Positions 5,163 to 6,107 of a stretch of DNA of 6,107 nt are shown one piece after another. The stretch spans positions 1 through 6,107 of the forward strand of contig CAZJAT010000050.1 of assembly GCA_964544145.1 (NCBI GenBank), in the 5' to 3' direction. Position 1 is the stretch's first letter, and each line of letters opens with the position of its first letter. This stretch comes from CAZJAT01 sp964544145 (lineage in GTDB: Bacteria; Hydrothermota; 32-111). The notes under the pieces are model-generated. The model was not told the origin of the DNA, made no database searches, and was given only the letters and a program-made list of their open reading frames with translations. The translations under genes and the position numbers were made by a program.

Positions 5163-6107
5163 CTATACAGGAATATGTTCTCTATTGAGCCATTTAATGA
5201 TTCTCATGCCCCGCAATGTGTTCCACAACCCTATTTTACCCGGCTTGTCCATTTCAAAATATATTTTCCCGGGATTTTTATTCTGCATTTTGAAAAATCC
5301 ATCTCCTATTTTCTTCTTTTTCAACAATTCCACTCCATCATTCATTCTTGAATCATATCCCAATTTTCTTAATTGCGCATAATCAAAGAACCTCATAACA
5401 TCATATCTCCATCTTGGGGGAAAGGAAAACATGGTCATTTTTCTGTCTACAATTTCACCTGTTCTGTGTGATTTATATAAACTGTGATTCAGCAGAAATT
5501 CCACTCCCCTTTTCTCTGCATCTAAAACACATTTGCTTTTTTTAATATTAATTCTATATGATAAAAGACCTTCTAATACATTAATTGTTGTATGGAATGA
5601 GCTGTGTGATGCCCCCTTATACCTCTGACAATTCCATCCCCCGTCAGACATCTGTTCTGTTAAGAGATAATTGACTAATTGTTCATTTCTTCTATCTTCA
5701 GTCAGATAGAATGATGTAATATATAATATCATCCCTGTCACACATGTTTCACTTACATGCAGATTTTTGAAATAATTAATGCCATTATCCGAATATAATC
5801 CTTTTGTCATAAGAATCCCGGCTGATTCAATTAAAGGCATTGTGACAGGAGCTTCAAACCTTCGCAGCAGCAACATGGTATATGCAGTTGAAATCCATTT
5901 TGGAGAATATAATCCCTTTGCCCATAATCCGTCATCTCCCCTTTTATTCATTAATTGTAATCCCCAGCCTTTTTTTAATATCTGTTCTCCATACTCTCGT
6001 GCCTCAATTGGCTCTTCTGTCAGATATTTCAATGTCTGATATATGATAGCAGGTTGTTCTGATTGGAGCAGGTAACTTAACGGATCACTATATTTATTCA
6101 TTGACAT
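5163..6107 (-). CDS. Squalene-cyclase-like alpha/alpha-toroid protein, uncharacterised
   Basis: This 314-residue protein belongs to a widespread but uncharacterised group annotated as prenyltransferase/squalene-oxidase-repeat proteins. A clear QW-type repeat is YLLTEQMSDGGWNC (147-160), with weaker copies ending GDDGLW (57-62) and LLKKKKIGDGFF (261-272). Other family landmarks are the opening DPLSYLLQSEQPAIIYQTL (8-26), SSFHTTINVLEGL (169-181), FPPRWRYDVMRFFDYA (229-244) and the closing LWNTLRGMRIIKWL (294-307). These predict paired helices forming an alpha-alpha barrel. The DxDD catalytic motif of class II cyclases is absent, so terpene cyclisation should not be assumed. No signal peptide is seen. 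The length suits the family, so the protein is probably complete. The start is either the ATG at 6107 or the ATG two codons later at 6101; any ribosome binding site lies outside the window. No convincing terminator follows the TAG, so some read-through into the lysine-rich gene is possible. Confidence 0.75.
   Translation of the reverse strand: MSMNKYSDPLSYLLQSEQPAIIYQTLKYLTEEPIEAREYGEQILKKGWGLQLMNKRGDDGLWAKGLYSPKWISTAYTMLLLRRFEAPVTMPLIESAGILMTKGLYSDNGINYFKNLHVSETCVTGMILYITSFYLTEDRRNEQLVNYLLTEQMSDGGWNCQRYKGASHSSFHTTINVLEGLLSYRINIKKSKCVLDAEKRGVEFLLNHSLYKSHRTGEIVDRKMTMFSFPPRWRYDVMRFFDYAQLRKLGYDSRMNDGVELLKKKKIGDGFFKMQNKNPGKIYFEMDKPGKIGLWNTLRGMRIIKWLNREHIPV

Noticed and set aside
1..6107. CRISPR arrays, tRNA or rRNA genes, insertion sequences, large repeats
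   Set aside because: Reading both strands showed no regularly spaced repeats, no tRNA-like cloverleaf segments, no transposase-like protein and no terminal inverted repeats.

Overview
This AT-rich bacterial window uses AGA/AGG arginine and ATA isoleucine codons freely and shows near-consensus TTGACA/TATAAT promoters. Two encoded proteins have lipoprotein-type signal peptides. I cannot name a genus. The make-up suits an uncultured, low-GC, probably anaerobic and probably diderm bacterium, but that is inference. No RNA gene, CRISPR array, insertion sequence or prophage was seen.

Layout. At the left edge is the start of a minus-strand zinc-ribbon gene (63 to 1), divergent from a plus-strand operon of three overlapping genes. 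These encode a NatA-type ABC ATPase (160-1080), an ABC-2 permease (1077-1889) and an M28-family zinc aminopeptidase lipoprotein (1889-2824). The peptidase starts at a GTG that overlaps the permease stop codon by one base. The operon meets head-on a minus-strand series, read right to left: an uncharacterised squalene-cyclase-like alpha/alpha-toroid protein (6107-5163), a 34-residue lysine-rich protein with its own promoter, leader palindrome and terminator (5013-4909), a lipoprotein-like secreted protein of unknown family (4833-4105), and a GT1-type UDP-glycosyltransferase (4046-2802). The peptidase and glycosyltransferase genes overlap tail to tail by 23 bp.

How the genes work together. The ATPase and permease should form a membrane exporter. 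The co-translated peptidase would act outside the cytoplasm, possibly on exported or neighbouring peptides. The minus-strand genes look like separate transcription units rather than one pathway.

Most notable points. Two genes (ABC ATPase and glycosyltransferase) have a perfect TATAAT ending exactly six bases before the ATG and no Shine-Dalgarno sequence, which predicts leaderless mRNAs. The tiny lysine-rich gene is a compact expression unit that is easily missed by gene callers.
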